41,363 nucleotides of DNA from Myxococcales bacterium (GTDB lineage: Bacteria > Myxococcota_A > Polyangia > Polyangiales > Polyangiaceae), in contig JANYHK010000033.1 of the NCBI GenBank assembly GCA_025359105.1, forward strand, positions 1 through 41,363, in the 5' to 3' direction. Positions 40,596 through 41,363 of this stretch are shown here, piece after piece; within the stretch, counting starts at the first letter, position 1; each line of letters starts with the position of its first letter. The notes below the pieces were generated by a model, which was not told the DNA's origin, did no database searches, and saw only the letters and a list, made by a program, of their open reading frames with translations. Made by a program: the position numbers and the translations under genes.

Positions 40596-41363
40596 ATGAC
40601 CATGCGACGAATCTTCGTGATGGCGATGGTTGCGACCGCGGCCGGCGCGGCGCTGGTGGCCTGCGGCTCGAGCTCCGACGAGCTGTGCGAGTTCAGCGGG
40701 ACGTGTCCGGGGAGCGCGTCGCAGTTGGATGCCGGCGGTGGGCTGGATGCAGACGCGACGGTGAAGCCCGACGGTCCGATCGGCGACGACAGCGGAGACG
40801 GCAGTGACCTGGACGCGGCCGACGCGACGGACGTGTTCGTTCCGGCGGACGCCGGGCCGTGCACGGCGACGAGCGATCCGTATGGGGGTTGCTACGCGGT
40901 GGACGGCACGGGAATTTTCGTGAGCCCGGCGGGCAGCGACGCGGGCACGGCGAACGGGACGAAGGCGAAACCGTTCAAGTTCATCAACGACGCGATCGCC
41001 GCACTGAGCGCGGGCTCCGAGCCGGTCGGACGAATGTACGTGTGCAAGGGCGACTACGCCGAGACGGTGTCACTGGGCGCGTCGCTGACCGGGGCAATGA
41101 CGATTTACGGCGGGCTGGACTGCACGACGTGGAGCTACAACAGCACGGCGAAGGTGCACGTCATCTCGCCGGTGAACGCGTCGGCGCTGCAGGTGAAGAG
41201 CGCGACCAAGGTGATCGAGATCCACGACGTGGCGTTCGAGAGCCCGGCGGCGGCGGGGACCGATCCGGGAACCGGCGCGGGGAATAGCAGCATCGCGGCG
41301 TTCGTGAGCGGAGCGGCGGACGTGACGTTCGTGAGGGGATCGTTTACGGCGGGGGCGGGGGTG
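40596..41363 (+). CDS. Asp/Gly-rich lipoprotein with repetitive beta domain, cut by the right edge
   Basis: At least 256 codons from ATG 40596 (ATG 40602 also possible) to the window end without a stop. Signal peptide ends in a perfect LVAC with Cys23. After it comes an acidic Asp/Gly/Ala linker of about 60 residues ('DAGGGLDADATVKPDGPIGD'), the kind of spacer typical of myxobacterial surface lipoproteins. From about residue 90, 'GTGIFVSPAGSDAGTANGTK' and 'RMYVCKGDYAETVSLGASL' and 'TIYGGLDCTTWSYN' match the opening of DUF1565/right-handed beta-helix proteins. It follows the TPR gene by four bases and is probably in its operon. The C-terminus and any further domains lie outside the window. Confidence 0.82.
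   Translation, partial: MTMRRIFVMAMVATAAGAALVACGSSSDELCEFSGTCPGSASQLDAGGGLDADATVKPDGPIGDDSGDGSDLDAADATDVFVPADAGPCTATSDPYGGCYAVDGTGIFVSPAGSDAGTANGTKAKPFKFINDAIAALSAGSEPVGRMYVCKGDYAETVSLGASLTGAMTIYGGLDCTTWSYNSTAKVHVISPVNASALQVKSATKVIEIHDVAFESPAAAGTDPGTGAGNSSIAAFVSGAADVTFVRGSFTAGAGV

Overview
The window is very GC-rich bacterial DNA with dense coding and strongly G/C-ending codons. Several features point to a myxobacterium or close relative (Myxococcota). These are an Asp/Gly-rich tail straight after the lipobox in one lipoprotein, a kelch-repeat lipoprotein, a VWA lipoprotein, a Hanks-type kinase with a Pro/Thr/Ala-rich tail behind one membrane segment, and a TPR/PEGA-like gene next to a proline-rich single-pass protein. 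The genus cannot be fixed from this window.

Positions 1-30936 are mostly a surface-polysaccharide (O-antigen or exopolysaccharide) locus of the Wzx/Wzy type. On the left, a minus-strand operon runs 4388 to 1 and off the edge: UDP-GlcNAc 4,6-dehydratase, SDR epimerase, PseC-like aminotransferase, Wzx-like flippase. A kelch/'DWI' lipoprotein (4837-7752) follows on the plus strand, then a probable GT-B glycosyltransferase, a GT4 glycosyltransferase and a zinc-finger methyltransferase. A minus-strand operon (16479 to 12005) holds a Wzy-like membrane protein, an AsnB amidotransferase and an OafA-type acyltransferase. Divergent from it are an unknown His-rich protein and an FkbM methyltransferase. 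A long plus-strand operon (18906-26126) carries an SDR with an inserted zinc ribbon, UDP-glucuronate decarboxylase, two GT4 enzymes, a second AsnB and a methyltransferase, mostly joined by ATGA overlaps. A WbpM-like dehydratase, a WbpV-like reductase and a WecA/WbpL-like initiating transferase (26267-30936) form a recognisable start for QuiNAc/FucNAc-type O-antigens, interrupted by a Uma2 gene.

Together these genes can make 6-deoxy amino sugars and UDP-xylose, prime undecaprenyl phosphate, build a repeat unit with at least three or four glycosyltransferases, decorate it (amide, acyl and methyl groups), flip it and polymerise it. No Wzz, Wzm/Wzt, or pseH/G/I/F is in the window.

Positions 31008-41363 are a different neighbourhood: a Ser/Thr kinase with a (Thr-Ala)n hexanucleotide tract, a second Uma2 gene followed by a duplicated scrap of the kinase 3' end, a small membrane protein, a VWA lipoprotein, a two-gene nucleotidyltransferase cassette, a small lipoprotein, a probable gene remnant, a proline-rich membrane protein, a TPR/PEGA-like protein, and a lipoprotein running off the right edge.

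The more unusual observations are: a shared GCTACAYT -10-like element at an almost fixed short distance from several start codons, suggesting leaderless transcripts; the kinase-tail duplication beside Uma2; the nucleotidyltransferase/small-protein cassette with a decayed relative elsewhere in the window; and two AsnB genes each translationally coupled to a different decorating enzyme. No tRNA, rRNA, CRISPR array or intact transposase was seen.
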